Notes under the pieces: generated by a model
Told to the model about the DNA's origin: nothing
The model's input: the letters and a program-made list of their open reading frames with translations, nothing else
Database searches by the model: none
Shown: piece after piece, positions 1 through 8,052 of the stretch
Layout of the letters: every line of letters begins with the position of its first letter
Position numbering within the stretch: position 1 is the first letter of the stretch
Made by a program: the position numbers and the translations under genes
Assembly: GCF_003574315.2 (NCBI RefSeq)
Contig: NZ_AP025739.1
Span: 7,440,001 to 7,504,000, forward strand
Length of the DNA stretch: 64,000 nucleotides
DNA from: Capsulimonas corticalis
Lineage (GTDB): Bacteria; Armatimonadota; Armatimonadia; Armatimonadales; Capsulimonadaceae
Direction of reading: 5' to 3'

Positions 1-267
1 TTCGTCGAACGACAGGGCCGGCTCCAGCGACCGATGCTGGCGCAGCCAGGTGTAGGTGGTGTTGCGCACGATGCGCAGGAGCCAGGGGCGGCCGTCATCG
101 CCGCCGCGATACCCGTCGAACGATCGGAACGCCCGCACACAAGCTTCCTGCACCACATCCTCCGCATCCTGTTCGTTGCGAGTCAGCCAGCGGGCGAGGT
201 TGTACGCCGCCGCCAAATGCGGCAGGATCGCGTTTTCAAAGCGCGAGCGCGTGTCTCGTTGTTGCAC
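1..267 (-). CDS. ECF-type RNA polymerase sigma factor, 5' part (cut by window edge)
   Basis: The first 89 residues of a sigma-70 family ECF sigma factor are visible; the rest lies beyond the left edge. The segment YNLARWLTRNEQDAEDVVQE followed by RAFRSFDGYRGG is a canonical sigma region 2 (core binding and -10 recognition), and WLLRIVRNTTYTWLRQH is the usual end of region 2 before the linker to region 4. A GTG start at 267 is chosen because GAGGG lies about 9 bases upstream and nothing upstream in frame resembles the family. It is divergent from the metallophosphoesterase/cytochrome operon and may control it, which is inference. No anti-sigma factor is visible in the window. Confidence 0.85.
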   Translation of the reverse strand, partial: MQQRDTRSRFENAILPHLAAAYNLARWLTRNEQDAEDVVQEACVRAFRSFDGYRGGDDGRPWLLRIVRNTTYTWLRQHRSLEPALSFDE

Positions 268-424
268 CGAATTTATCCCTCTTTTTGCGCCCAACTGTAA
301 ACAAGACCGATTTTCGCGGCGATTTATTCCCGCCCCCGGCGCCAAAAATAAATCGAATTCAGCCGGGAATAAAATCGCGATCGGGTTAGTCTAGAAAGCA
401 CAACACACCGCGGAGGAGATTGAC
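268..424. promoter_or_regulatory. Divergent promoter region, sigma factor / metallophosphoesterase operon
   Basis: This 157-bp spacer separates two divergent genes and must hold both promoters. A strong ribosome binding site, GGAGGAG at 412-418, precedes the ATG at 425. I see no convincing -35/-10 pair, which would fit promoters read by an alternative sigma factor, but absence of a match is weak evidence. Confidence 0.4.
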
Positions 425-1435
425 ATGATCGAACCACTGGACCGCAATCGCGAAGAGTTGACCGACGATAACCACAAGGACGGCATCGATCGGCGAGGAT
501 TCCTGAAGTGCATGGCCTGGGCCGGCACGGGAATGCTCTGGACTTTGAACGGCGGCGTCTTGTCGTCCCGAGTCTTCGGGGCGGATAATGCGTCCGCCGG
601 TAAATCGATGAACTTCGTACAGATCAGCGACAGCCATATCGGTTTCAACAAGGCGGCCAACAACGATGTCACCGCCACGCTTCAGGAAGCCGTCGCCAAG
701 ATCAATGCGCTTCCGACCCCGCCCGCGTTCATCCTGCACACGGGCGATCTGACCCAGCTCTCACAGGCAGACCAGTTCGACACGGTCGACCAGATTTTGA
801 AAGGCGCGAAGACAACGACGGGCAATGTGTTTTACGTGCCCGGAGAACACGATGTGCTGGGCGACGGCGGCAAACTCTACCTGGCCCGTTACGGCAAAGG
901 GACCCAGGGGAGCGGCTGGCACAGCTTTGACTACAACGGCGTGCATTTCATCGGGCTGGTCAACGTGCTCAGCCTGAAGGAGAAAGGCATGGGCGATCTG
1001 GGCCAGGAGCAGCTGACATGGCTGAAGAACGATGTCGCGGGGCTCGCCAGCAGCACGCCCATCGTCGTCTTCGCCCATATCCCGCTCTGGGAAGTATACC
1101 CGCAGTGGGGATGGGGCACCGACGACGGGGCGCAGGCGCTTTCCTATCTCAAGCGCTTCGGATCGGTGACGGTGCTGAACGGGCACATTCACCAGACGCT
1201 GCAAAAGATCGAAGGCGGCGTCCATTTCCACACAGCCATGTCGACGGCGTTTCCACAGCCCGCGCCGGGTACGGCCGCGACGCCCGGTCCGATGGTGGTG
1301 CCGGCCGGCCAGCTTCGCCACGTCCTGGGCGTCACCAACGTCAATTACGTCCCCGGGAAGCATCCGCTGGCGCTCGTGGACCTGCCGCTCCTCTCGTCCA
1401 CGGCGGCTCCGGCGCCCGAGGGCGACGCGCAATGA
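425..1435 (+). CDS. Tat-exported calcineurin-like metallophosphoesterase
   Basis: A 336-residue phosphohydrolase of the calcineurin-like superfamily. Residues 22-28 (DRRGFLK) followed by a hydrophobic stretch form a twin-arginine signal, so the folded enzyme is probably exported. Metal-ligand motifs appear in order: D69-x-H71, GD at 107-108, GEHD at 140-143 (Glu where most relatives have Asn in GNHD), FAHIPL near 212 and NGHIH near 254. It is the first gene of a tight operon: its stop overlaps the start of the next gene (ATGA), then two cytochromes c follow. Substrate is unknown. The setting suggests a periplasmic function linked to a small electron-transfer unit, which is inference. Confidence 0.85.
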   Translation: MIEPLDRNREELTDDNHKDGIDRRGFLKCMAWAGTGMLWTLNGGVLSSRVFGADNASAGKSMNFVQISDSHIGFNKAANNDVTATLQEAVAKINALPTPPAFILHTGDLTQLSQADQFDTVDQILKGAKTTTGNVFYVPGEHDVLGDGGKLYLARYGKGTQGSGWHSFDYNGVHFIGLVNVLSLKEKGMGDLGQEQLTWLKNDVAGLASSTPIVVFAHIPLWEVYPQWGWGTDDGAQALSYLKRFGSVTVLNGHIHQTLQKIEGGVHFHTAMSTAFPQPAPGTAATPGPMVVPAGQLRHVLGVTNVNYVPGKHPLALVDLPLLSSTAAPAPEGDAQ

Positions 1436-1854
1436 ACAGCGCGCTTTTCGCCAGAATGCATGGGGGAACAACGCATTTTCCGATCGGACTGGTGATCGCC
1501 TCCCTGATCTTTGACGTCCTGGCTCTGGTCGTCAAAGATCCTGATCACCAGTCAGGGCTGCGCGCGGCGGGGTTCTACTCCTTGCAGCTCGGAGCGTTAT
1601 CGTCGTTCGCCGCCGTGCTGTCGGGACTCCTCCTGACACACGGCGACCTGATGGGAAGCGGGAAACTTGCCAAACACCATCTTTTTTTGTGGCCGGCCTT
1701 CGCGATGATTGTCGGCATGGCCGTGTGGCGCATGGCTGTCCGGGATCGAGCGTCCCGGAAGGCGTACGGCGTCTATCTCGCGCTGACACTGACGGCGTCC
1801 TGTCTCATGGCCGCCGCCGGGTATTGGGGCGGCGAGATTTTACTTGGCGGATGA
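1432..1854 (+). CDS. DUF2231-like four-helix membrane protein
   Basis: A 140-residue integral membrane protein with about four hydrophobic helices and conserved-looking histidines: HGGTTHFPIGL near the N-terminus, LLTHGDL after helix two and AKHHLF before helix three. This layout is that of DUF2231-type proteins, often found beside cytochromes c and probably haem- or quinone-associated, although no function is established. The ATG overlaps the stop of the metallophosphoesterase by four bases, implying translational coupling. An in-frame upstream extension exists but would lie inside the upstream gene and is rejected. Confidence 0.75.
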   Translation: MNSALFARMHGGTTHFPIGLVIASLIFDVLALVVKDPDHQSGLRAAGFYSLQLGALSSFAAVLSGLLLTHGDLMGSGKLAKHHLFLWPAFAMIVGMAVWRMAVRDRASRKAYGVYLALTLTASCLMAAAGYWGGEILLGG

Positions 1855-1864
1855 AAGGACAGAG

Positions 1865-2239
1865 ATGTTGAAGACGATTCCATTGACTACGATGTTAACA
1901 ATAATTCTGGTGGTTCTTGCGGTTATCGCTTTTAATACGCCTTCACAGGCGCGAAAAGGCGCGGCCAAACCGAAGGCCGCAGCGGCTGCAAAATCCGCCG
2001 CGCCGGAAGCCCTGGTGGCCCGGGGCCATGAAGTATTTCTGACCAACTGCGCGCCCTGCCACGGCGCCGACGCCCAGGGGGATGACGGGCCGAGCCTGCG
2101 TCACAAGGGCCTGCCGGAGGCGGCGATCTCGGGGGCCGTCACGCACGGCTTCCAGGGTGAGATGCCGGCCTTCGGCGGCAAGCTTAACGCGCCGGACCAG
2201 CAGGCCGTCGTGAGTTATGTCCAATCGCTGCAGAAATAA
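1865..2239 (+). CDS. Monohaem class I cytochrome c, membrane-anchored or secreted
   Basis: A 124-residue protein with an N-terminal hydrophobic signal or anchor (TMLTIILVVLAVIAF), an Ala/Lys-rich linker, and one class I cytochrome c domain. The haem-binding motif is CAPCH (near residues 59-63) and the likely axial methionine is in GEMPAFGG. The domain is short, as in cytochrome c551/c6-like carriers or the cytochrome subunits of oxidoreductases. The ATG at 1865 has AAAGGA upstream. It lies 10 bases after the DUF2231-like gene and is followed by a second, related cytochrome, so the two may pass electrons in series. Confidence 0.9.
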   Translation: MLKTIPLTTMLTIILVVLAVIAFNTPSQARKGAAKPKAAAAAKSAAPEALVARGHEVFLTNCAPCHGADAQGDDGPSLRHKGLPEAAISGAVTHGFQGEMPAFGGKLNAPDQQAVVSYVQSLQK

Positions 2240-2272
2240 GAAGACGATGACGGAGATGGGGAGGAGAGGCAA

Positions 2273-2707
2273 TTGCCGGAAGAGATGAAAGGCGATTCGA
2301 AAACAACGCCGCTGGAAGTCCGGGCCGCCGGCCTGGCCGTGGCGGCGTCGTGCGCCGCTCTCGTAGCCACATACGGCGTGTCGTCATGGATTCGCGGGGC
2401 AACGACCGCGCCCGCTTCACCGTCGCCGGTGGCTGCCACGCTGCGCCCGGCGGCCCGAGAAGACGGCGAGCCATCCACGCAGCTCGTTCGTGGACACGCG
2501 CTGTTCACGCAAGAATGCGTGTCCTGCCATGGCAGTCACGCGCAAGGGGGCATCGGCCCGGATCTGCGCCAGCTCGAAATCTCGGACGCGCAGATCGCGA
2601 TGACGATCAAGGCGGGAGTGAAGCCGGAAATGCCCGCCTACGGGAGCAAATATGGCGACGACGACCTTCAGGCGCTCACGCATTACATTCGTTCACTGAA
2701 AAAGTAA
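2273..2707 (+). CDS. Monohaem class I cytochrome c, second copy
   Basis: A 144-residue cytochrome c with an N-terminal transmembrane segment (AAGLAVAASCAALVATYGV), a Pro/Ala-rich linker and one haem domain with CVSCH; the likely Met ligand is in PEMPAYGS. It resembles the preceding cytochrome in domain length and in the helix before the C-terminus (HYIRSLKK versus SYVQSLQK), so an old duplication is likely. A TTG start at 2273 is chosen because GGAGGAGAGG lies 3-12 bases upstream; the in-frame ATG at 2285 has no usable spacing. Part of the metallophosphoesterase operon. Confidence 0.88.
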   Translation: MPEEMKGDSKTTPLEVRAAGLAVAASCAALVATYGVSSWIRGATTAPASPSPVAATLRPAAREDGEPSTQLVRGHALFTQECVSCHGSHAQGGIGPDLRQLEISDAQIAMTIKAGVKPEMPAYGSKYGDDDLQALTHYIRSLKK

Positions 2708-2721
2708 AGGAAACAGACACC

Positions 2722-3180
2722 ATGCTTACGAAGAAGAATTCCGCGATCCTGATGGGATACGCGGCGGCCTTGAGCTTTCTATTCGCGACGCCCGCGCAGG
2801 CGTCCCCTTCCCGCTCGATCGCTCGCGAGCACTGGCAAGCGATCGCCGGGGGCGATGTGAGCTCCGTGATGGCGGATTACCGCCCGGACGCCGCTTCCCA
2901 CTGGAGGAACGGCGGCTTGAAAGGCGACTACAGCGGCGCGGCGGCGATCCGCTCCGCCTGGATGCAGTTCGCCAAGACAAGATCGCCGCTCACGCTGGCC
3001 GTTCGCAATATTCAAGAGACAAAGAGCGGGAAGGATCAAGATGTCGTCACGGCAGAGGTTACTTTCAGCAGCGCCGAGTGGACTTACCCCCTGGAGTGCC
3101 GCCTGATTTTCCACGACGGGAAAATCGCGGAAGAGACCTGGAGCCAGGCCGGCTATGACGCCGATCCAGGCTCGATCTGA
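2722..3180 (+). CDS. Secreted NTF2-like (SnoaL-type) protein
   Basis: A 152-residue protein with a cleavable signal peptide (GYAAALSFLFATPAQA then SPSRS). The mature part has the nuclear-transport-factor-2-like layout: helix REHWQAIAGGDVSSVMADYRPDA, then GDYSGAAAIRSAW, then alternating beta strands ending in CRLIFHDGKIAEETW. Such proteins are small-ligand binders or isomerase-like enzymes, and no catalytic residues can be named here. Last gene of the operon, 14 bases after the second cytochrome. The start ATG is preceded by AAAGGAAA. Confidence 0.65.
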   Translation: MLTKKNSAILMGYAAALSFLFATPAQASPSRSIAREHWQAIAGGDVSSVMADYRPDAASHWRNGGLKGDYSGAAAIRSAWMQFAKTRSPLTLAVRNIQETKSGKDQDVVTAEVTFSSAEWTYPLECRLIFHDGKIAEETWSQAGYDADPGSI

Positions 3181-3195
3181 ACCGAAATCAGCCGG

Positions 3196-3783
3196 TCATT
3201 CCGGCCGATAGTATGCGATGCTCAGTCCCTCGCCCACCGGATCCACGGAATGCTCGAAATCGTCACGAGCGGCGAGGGCGGAGAGATAACCCGCGATCTC
3301 CTCCGGGTGGGAATGGACGTTGTCGGCGAGCAGCAGGCCGCCGGGCGTCAATTTCGAGAGAAATTGCGTGAGCAGCGCGGGATAGGCAATGCGGTCGGCG
3401 TCGAGAAAGACGAGATCGAAGGGTCCGTCGAGCACGGACAGGATCTCGGAGGCGTCGCCGGCGCGCAGTGTCACCCAATCGGTCAGGCCGGCGCGCTCCA
3501 GATTCGCGGCCGCCAGCTCCTGCTTCGCCCGATCTTTGTCGATGCTGGTGACATGCCCGCCGTTTTCCCGCGCCGACCAAGCCAGCCAGATCAGGCTGTA
3601 GCCATTCGATGTCCCGATCTCCAAAATCCGCGTGCTGTGATTGCTGAGCGCCAGATCGCTCAGTTTTTTCGCGGTGTCGGGATGCAGGTTCAGCATCTTC
3701 ATCGCTCGGTCCGTCTCGCGGGCGTCGTTCTCGCGGCCCGAAGCTTCCAGGTCCGCCAGTACTTGTTTGATCTGCTCGTCCAT
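3196..3783 (-). CDS. Class I SAM-dependent O-methyltransferase (family 3 type)
   Basis: A 195-residue methyltransferase of the catechol/caffeoyl-CoA O-methyltransferase type. SAM-binding motif I is ILEIGTSNGYSLIWLA; the acidic loop after strand two is SIDKDRAK; and FDLVFLDADR matches the metal-binding DAD region of the family. GGLLLADNV follows, as in metal-dependent O-methyltransferases. The frame is open far upstream, but the ATG at 3783 has AAGGAG eight bases before it and gives the usual family length. The acceptor substrate cannot be predicted. It is convergent with the NTF2-like gene and divergent from the PNPOx-like gene. Confidence 0.85.
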   Translation of the reverse strand: MDEQIKQVLADLEASGRENDARETDRAMKMLNLHPDTAKKLSDLALSNHSTRILEIGTSNGYSLIWLAWSARENGGHVTSIDKDRAKQELAAANLERAGLTDWVTLRAGDASEILSVLDGPFDLVFLDADRIAYPALLTQFLSKLTPGGLLLADNVHSHPEEIAGYLSALAARDDFEHSVDPVGEGLSIAYYRPE

Positions 3784-3910
3784 AACATACGCTCCTTCAT
3801 CGGTCACATTTTCACGATTAAACTTACCCATGTTATTGTGTTTCCCCGTCACATTGACGGTCAAGCGCAGGTATTCTTGAATCGGGAAGTTTCCAGGAAA
3901 GGAATGGATC

Positions 3911-4477
3911 ATGAGCAAGCAGATCGATTCGATCGACGAGGAGCTGTCGGAGTGGCTGCGGCGGCAGCACGTCTTTTTCGTCGCGACGGCGCCGCTTTGC
4001 GCCGATGGCCATATCAATTGCTCGCCGAAAGGCGGGGACAGTTTCCGCGTCTTAGGCCCGCTGGAAGTCGCGTATCAAGACTATACGGGCAGCGGCGCGG
4101 AGACGGCGGCGCACCTGCGGGAGAATGGCCGCATCCTGCTGATGTTCTGCGGATTTGAAGGCAAACCGAATATCGCGCGCCTGCACGGACAAGGCGAGGT
4201 GATCGCGCCGGACCACGCCGACTACGAATCGCTCGACGCGCTCTTCCCAGTCAATCCCGGCACGCGCTGCTATGTGCGCGTCCAGGTCGAACGCGTCTCC
4301 ACCTCGTGCGGCTTTTCCGTGCCGTTCATGGACTTCCGAAGCGACCGGGATACGCTGGACAAGTTCGCGGCGTCGAAAGGACCGGCGGGCCTGGCCGAGT
4401 ACCGGGCGCAGAAAAACGCCGTCAGCATCGATGGGATGCCGGCGCTTCCCATGCCGGCCATGAATGATTCGAATTAA
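3911..4477 (+). CDS. Pyridoxamine 5'-phosphate oxidase-like FMN-binding protein
   Basis: A 188-residue protein with the FMN-binding split-barrel fold of the PNPOx-like superfamily. Recognisable elements are the early barrel strand FFVATAPLCADGHINCSPKG, the strand pair VAYQDYTGSGAETAAHLRENGRILLMFCGF and KPNIARLHGQGEV. It belongs to the general stress/flavin subgroup rather than true PdxH. AGGAAAGGA sits about 9 bases upstream of the start. The gene ends 3 bases before coaA and probably shares its transcript. Confidence 0.8.
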   Translation: MSKQIDSIDEELSEWLRRQHVFFVATAPLCADGHINCSPKGGDSFRVLGPLEVAYQDYTGSGAETAAHLRENGRILLMFCGFEGKPNIARLHGQGEVIAPDHADYESLDALFPVNPGTRCYVRVQVERVSTSCGFSVPFMDFRSDRDTLDKFAASKGPAGLAEYRAQKNAVSIDGMPALPMPAMNDSN

Positions 4478-4480
4478 GCG

Positions 4481-5446
4481 ATGACAACTCAAGACACGCC
4501 CCCGGCCGGCGGGCAGCGCCCCGCGCAGTTCACTCAATTTTCACGCGGCGAATGGGCGGCCCTGCGCGCGTCCACGCCGCTTCAGCTAACCGAGGATGAC
4601 CTTGCCGCCGTCCGAGGCATCAACGAGCGTCTGTCGCTCGAAGACGCGGCGGAGGTTTACCTCCCTCTGACGCGCCTGCTCAATCTCCAGGTAACGGCGA
4701 CTCAGCAGCTTCGCCGGGTCACGGACACGTTTCTGGGCTCGCCCGCCGCGCCGGCGCCGTTTGTCATCGGCCTCGCGGGAAGTGTCGCGGTCGGCAAAAG
4801 CACCGCCGCTCGCTTGCTCCAAACACTGCTCGCACGCTGGCCGGAGCATCCACGCGTCGCCCTCGTCACGACGGACGGGTTTCTGTACCCCAACGCCGTG
4901 CTCGAACAGCAGGGGCTGATGACGCGCAAGGGCTTTCCCGAGAGCTACGATCGATCGCGCCTGCTCCAATTCGTGCGCGATGTGAAGGATGGCAAGCCCC
5001 ACGTGTCGGCGCCCGTCTACTCGCATTTGATCTACAACATCGCGCCGGGCGAAGCGCAGATCGTGGACCGGCCCGATATTTTGATTTTGGAAGGGTTAAA
5101 CGTCCTCCAGCGCGGCCTGGAGCCGGAGACGACGGGGCGGCGCTTCGTGTCCGATTACTTCGATTTCTCGATCTATATCGACGCCGAGGAAGACGACATC
5201 CGGCAATGGTTTCTCAATCGTTTTTTGAAGCTGCGCGAAACGGCGTTTCTGGACGAGCAATCGTACTTCCGGCACTACGCGCGGATGCCGGAGGACGACG
5301 CGCTGGAGATCGCACGCGGAATCTGGGAGCGGATCAACGGCAAAAACCTGCGCGAAAACATCGCGCCGACGCGTGAGATGGCGAATCTGGTGCTGAGAAA
5401 GGGGCCGGACCACGGCGTCACCGAGGTGCGGCTGCGGCGTTCGTGA
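4481..5446 (+). CDS. coaA: Type I pantothenate kinase
   Basis: A 321-residue bacterial type I (CoaA) pantothenate kinase, which phosphorylates pantothenate in the first step of coenzyme A synthesis. The P-loop is GSVAVGKST at 100-108. [31 protein letters not shown] and ILEGLNVLQ are all family landmarks, and the C-terminus [12 protein letters not shown] matches the family end. Length is standard. It follows the PNPOx-like gene by 3 bases. Confidence 0.95.
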   Translation: MTTQDTPPAGGQRPAQFTQFSRGEWAALRASTPLQLTEDDLAAVRGINERLSLEDAAEVYLPLTRLLNLQVTATQQLRRVTDTFLGSPAAPAPFVIGLAGSVAVGKSTAARLLQTLLARWPEHPRVALVTTDGFLYPNAVLEQQGLMTRKGFPESYDRSRLLQFVRDVKDGKPHVSAPVYSHLIYNIAPGEAQIVDRPDILILEGLNVLQRGLEPETTGRRFVSDYFDFSIYIDAEEDDIRQWFLNRFLKLRETAFLDEQSYFRHYARMPEDDALEIARGIWERINGKNLRENIAPTREMANLVLRKGPDHGVTEVRLRRS

Positions 5447-5493
5447 GCAATAATTTCCCCGACCTGGAACCATGGGCGCATGGCGCGCATTGA

Positions 5494-6368
<875 letters not shown>

Positions 6369-6376
6369 TAGAATAT

Positions 6377-6691
6377 ATGTTCGTAGACACCGCCATGGAA
6401 GAGGCCATCACGCTTCTCAAAACTCGCCTGGAAGAAGGCGTCAAAGCGTCCCCGCTGTGCATCGCCGTCATCGGCTGGCTCACGGAGGTTCGGACTGAGC
6501 CGTACATCGCCGATATTCGCCGCTCCGGCGAAGGCCGCGTCTGGCTGCGCATGTCCGACGAAGACACTCTCTCGCCGCTGTGCTCGTTCTACGAATTCCT
6601 CGGCCAGGTCCGCATCATCTGCCAGGTCATCAAAATGACCGAAGAACAAAGCAGCCAAATCGTCTCGCTCGCACGGCACCGGTTGGGGTAA
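6377..6691 (+). CDS. Conserved-looking small hypothetical protein
   Basis: A 104-residue soluble protein I do not recognise. Predicted fold is mixed alpha/beta: helix MEEAITLLKTRLEEG, strand PLCIAVIGWLTEVRTEPYIADIRRSG, strand RVWLRMSDEDTLSPLCSFYEFLGQVRIICQVI and a C-terminal helix EEQSSQIVSLARHRL. It begins 8 bases after the thioesterase. TATAATAGAATAT overlaps that junction and could be its own -10 region. Codon use matches the neighbours. Confidence 0.6.
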   Translation: MFVDTAMEEAITLLKTRLEEGVKASPLCIAVIGWLTEVRTEPYIADIRRSGEGRVWLRMSDEDTLSPLCSFYEFLGQVRIICQVIKMTEEQSSQIVSLARHRLG

Positions 6692-6764
6692 TCCCTATTC
6701 CCCCGCGAAGCGGCTTGCTGGGAAAAAAGGGGAAAGCGCTTTAGCGCCGGGGGAATAGGGATTA
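6689..6764. repeat. Intergenic palindrome with 17-bp perfect arms
   Basis: TAATCCCTATTCCCCCG at 6689-6705 is exactly complementary to 6748-6764, with a 42-base intervening segment. The inner part contains a second, weaker pairing (AAGCGCTTTAGCGC). It sits between two convergent genes and could act as a bidirectional terminator or be a dispersed repetitive element. No T tract follows. Confidence 0.8.
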
Positions 6765-6780
6765 CGGCAAATAGCCTCCC

Positions 6781-7287
6781 TCATCGCCACACAACTCCCA
6801 CCAGCCCTGCAATCCCAACAATCGCGATGACGGGAACGCGCCGCGTCATCGCAAGCCCGATTGCGGCGAGGGTGATGGTCAGGGTGCGTGGGCTGACGCC
6901 GACGCTGTGCAGAATGCCGAACATGGCGACGAGGAAGACGCCGACGACGGCGAGGCCGAGGCCGCGCACGAAGCCTTCGACGGCGGGGTGATGCTGGATA
7001 CGGCGGTATAATCGCTCGATCACCATGATCAGCATCGGCGGCAGGAGGATGGCGAGCAGCGCGAGCAGGGTTCCGCGCAGTCCGTCCGTCAGATACCCCA
7101 AACAGATCACCCACAGGCCGCTTGGGCCGGGCGAGATCTGGCCAATCGTCAGCGACTCTCCAAACTCCCCATCGCTCGCCCACCCCCGCGCCAGCATATC
7201 CGCGTGGATGCTCGGCAGGTTGCCGCTCCCGCCGGTCGAGAACAGCGACGCCTTCAGGAAAATCCAGAAGTAGACAAGCGCGTTCAT
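6781..7287 (-). CDS. chrA: Chromate transporter, CHR-domain protein (second half)
   Basis: A 168-residue membrane protein with one CHR domain: FLKASLFSTGGSGNLPSIHADML then TIGQISPGPSGLWVICLGYLTDG, the conserved G-Q-x-x-P-G-P region. Short-chain CHR proteins are encoded in pairs and are proposed to form one antiparallel heterodimeric carrier exporting chromate by exchange. The ATG at 7287 overlaps the TGA of the upstream partner (ATGA). The frame is open further upstream, but that part lies inside the partner gene. Confidence 0.85.
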   Translation of the reverse strand: MNALVYFWIFLKASLFSTGGSGNLPSIHADMLARGWASDGEFGESLTIGQISPGPSGLWVICLGYLTDGLRGTLLALLAILLPPMLIMVIERLYRRIQHHPAVEGFVRGLGLAVVGVFLVAMFGILHSVGVSPRTLTITLAAIGLAMTRRVPVIAIVGIAGLVGVVWR

Positions 7288-7904
7288 GGCTGCTCGCCTC
7301 GCCGGCCATGGCGCCGCCACGACCAGGCGGCGCCCACCGCTGCCGCGCCCAGCAGGATGAATACGACCGGAACGCGACGCTCCCATGCGGCGACCACGCT
7401 TCCCACGATCAAAAGAATCGCCAGAAAGAAGCTGTCCTTTCCCTCACGGCGGCTTTGATCGAGCGGAGGACGCGCGATTTGCCAGACCGTCACGAGACCG
7501 AGCCCAACGACCGCCGGGACGATTCCGCTCAGCGCCTCACGCATCCATCGATCGTGTTCGACGCGCGCGAACGCCATCGTCAGAATCAGGGTGATCGTGA
7601 CGCTGGGGAGGAGCAGGCCGAAGAGCGCGAGCGCGATGCCGAGCGCGCCGCCGGACTTACGCCCGAGCAGGATCGTCAGCGCCAGCAAGTTGATCCCGGG
7701 CGCCAACTGCACCAGCGACCAGAAGCGCGCGAACTCTTCCGGGCTGATCCACTGGCGCTCCTCCACGATCTCGCGGCGGATCAGCGACAGTGTCGCCGTC
7801 CCGCCGCCGAATGACTGCGCGCCGAGCAACAGCCAGACGCGCAGGATTTCCCCGGAACTGGGCTTGGCGTGTTCATTGGAAAGATGGGAATCGCTTGGGG
7901 GCAC
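7284..7904 (-). CDS. chrA: Chromate transporter, CHR-domain protein (first half)
   Basis: A 206-residue membrane protein with one CHR domain: LLLGAQSFGGGTATLSLIRREIVEERQWIS then FWSLVQLAPGINLLALTILLGRKSGG. With the downstream CHR gene it makes a short-chain pair equivalent to the two halves of classical ChrA. I place the start at GTG 7904: TGCTACAAT, an extended -10 element, sits only 7-15 bases upstream, so the mRNA would be leaderless or nearly so. Upstream in-frame codons would lie before the promoter. Chromate or sulfate-like oxyanion export is the family role. Confidence 0.8.
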   Translation of the reverse strand: MPPSDSHLSNEHAKPSSGEILRVWLLLGAQSFGGGTATLSLIRREIVEERQWISPEEFARFWSLVQLAPGINLLALTILLGRKSGGALGIALALFGLLLPSVTITLILTMAFARVEHDRWMREALSGIVPAVVGLGLVTVWQIARPPLDQSRREGKDSFFLAILLIVGSVVAAWERRVPVVFILLGAAAVGAAWSWRRHGRRGEQP

Positions 7905-7910
7905 AACCCC

Positions 7911-7919
7911 ATTGTAGCA
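7911..7919 (-). promoter_or_regulatory. Extended -10 promoter of the chromate transporter pair
   Basis: On the minus strand the sequence reads TGCTACAAT, an extended -10 box. The predicted first transcribed base falls at or within a base or two of the GTG start at 7904. No clear -35 hexamer is seen at 17 bases, as expected for extended -10 promoters. Confidence 0.5.
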
Positions 7920-8052
7920 TGCCGGTAAAAGGAACGGAAACCAATGCCGTCGAACAATGTCGGCAAGCGCGGACACGCTGACCGTGGAAACCGGTCCGGA
8001 CGCCTCGCAAACCAAACCCCGCACCGGCTTCGCCCTATTCTTCGACTGCCGT

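Noticed and set aside
6689-6764. Insertion-sequence ends
   Set aside because: The 17-bp inverted repeats enclose only 42 bases with no coding capacity and no flanking target duplication.
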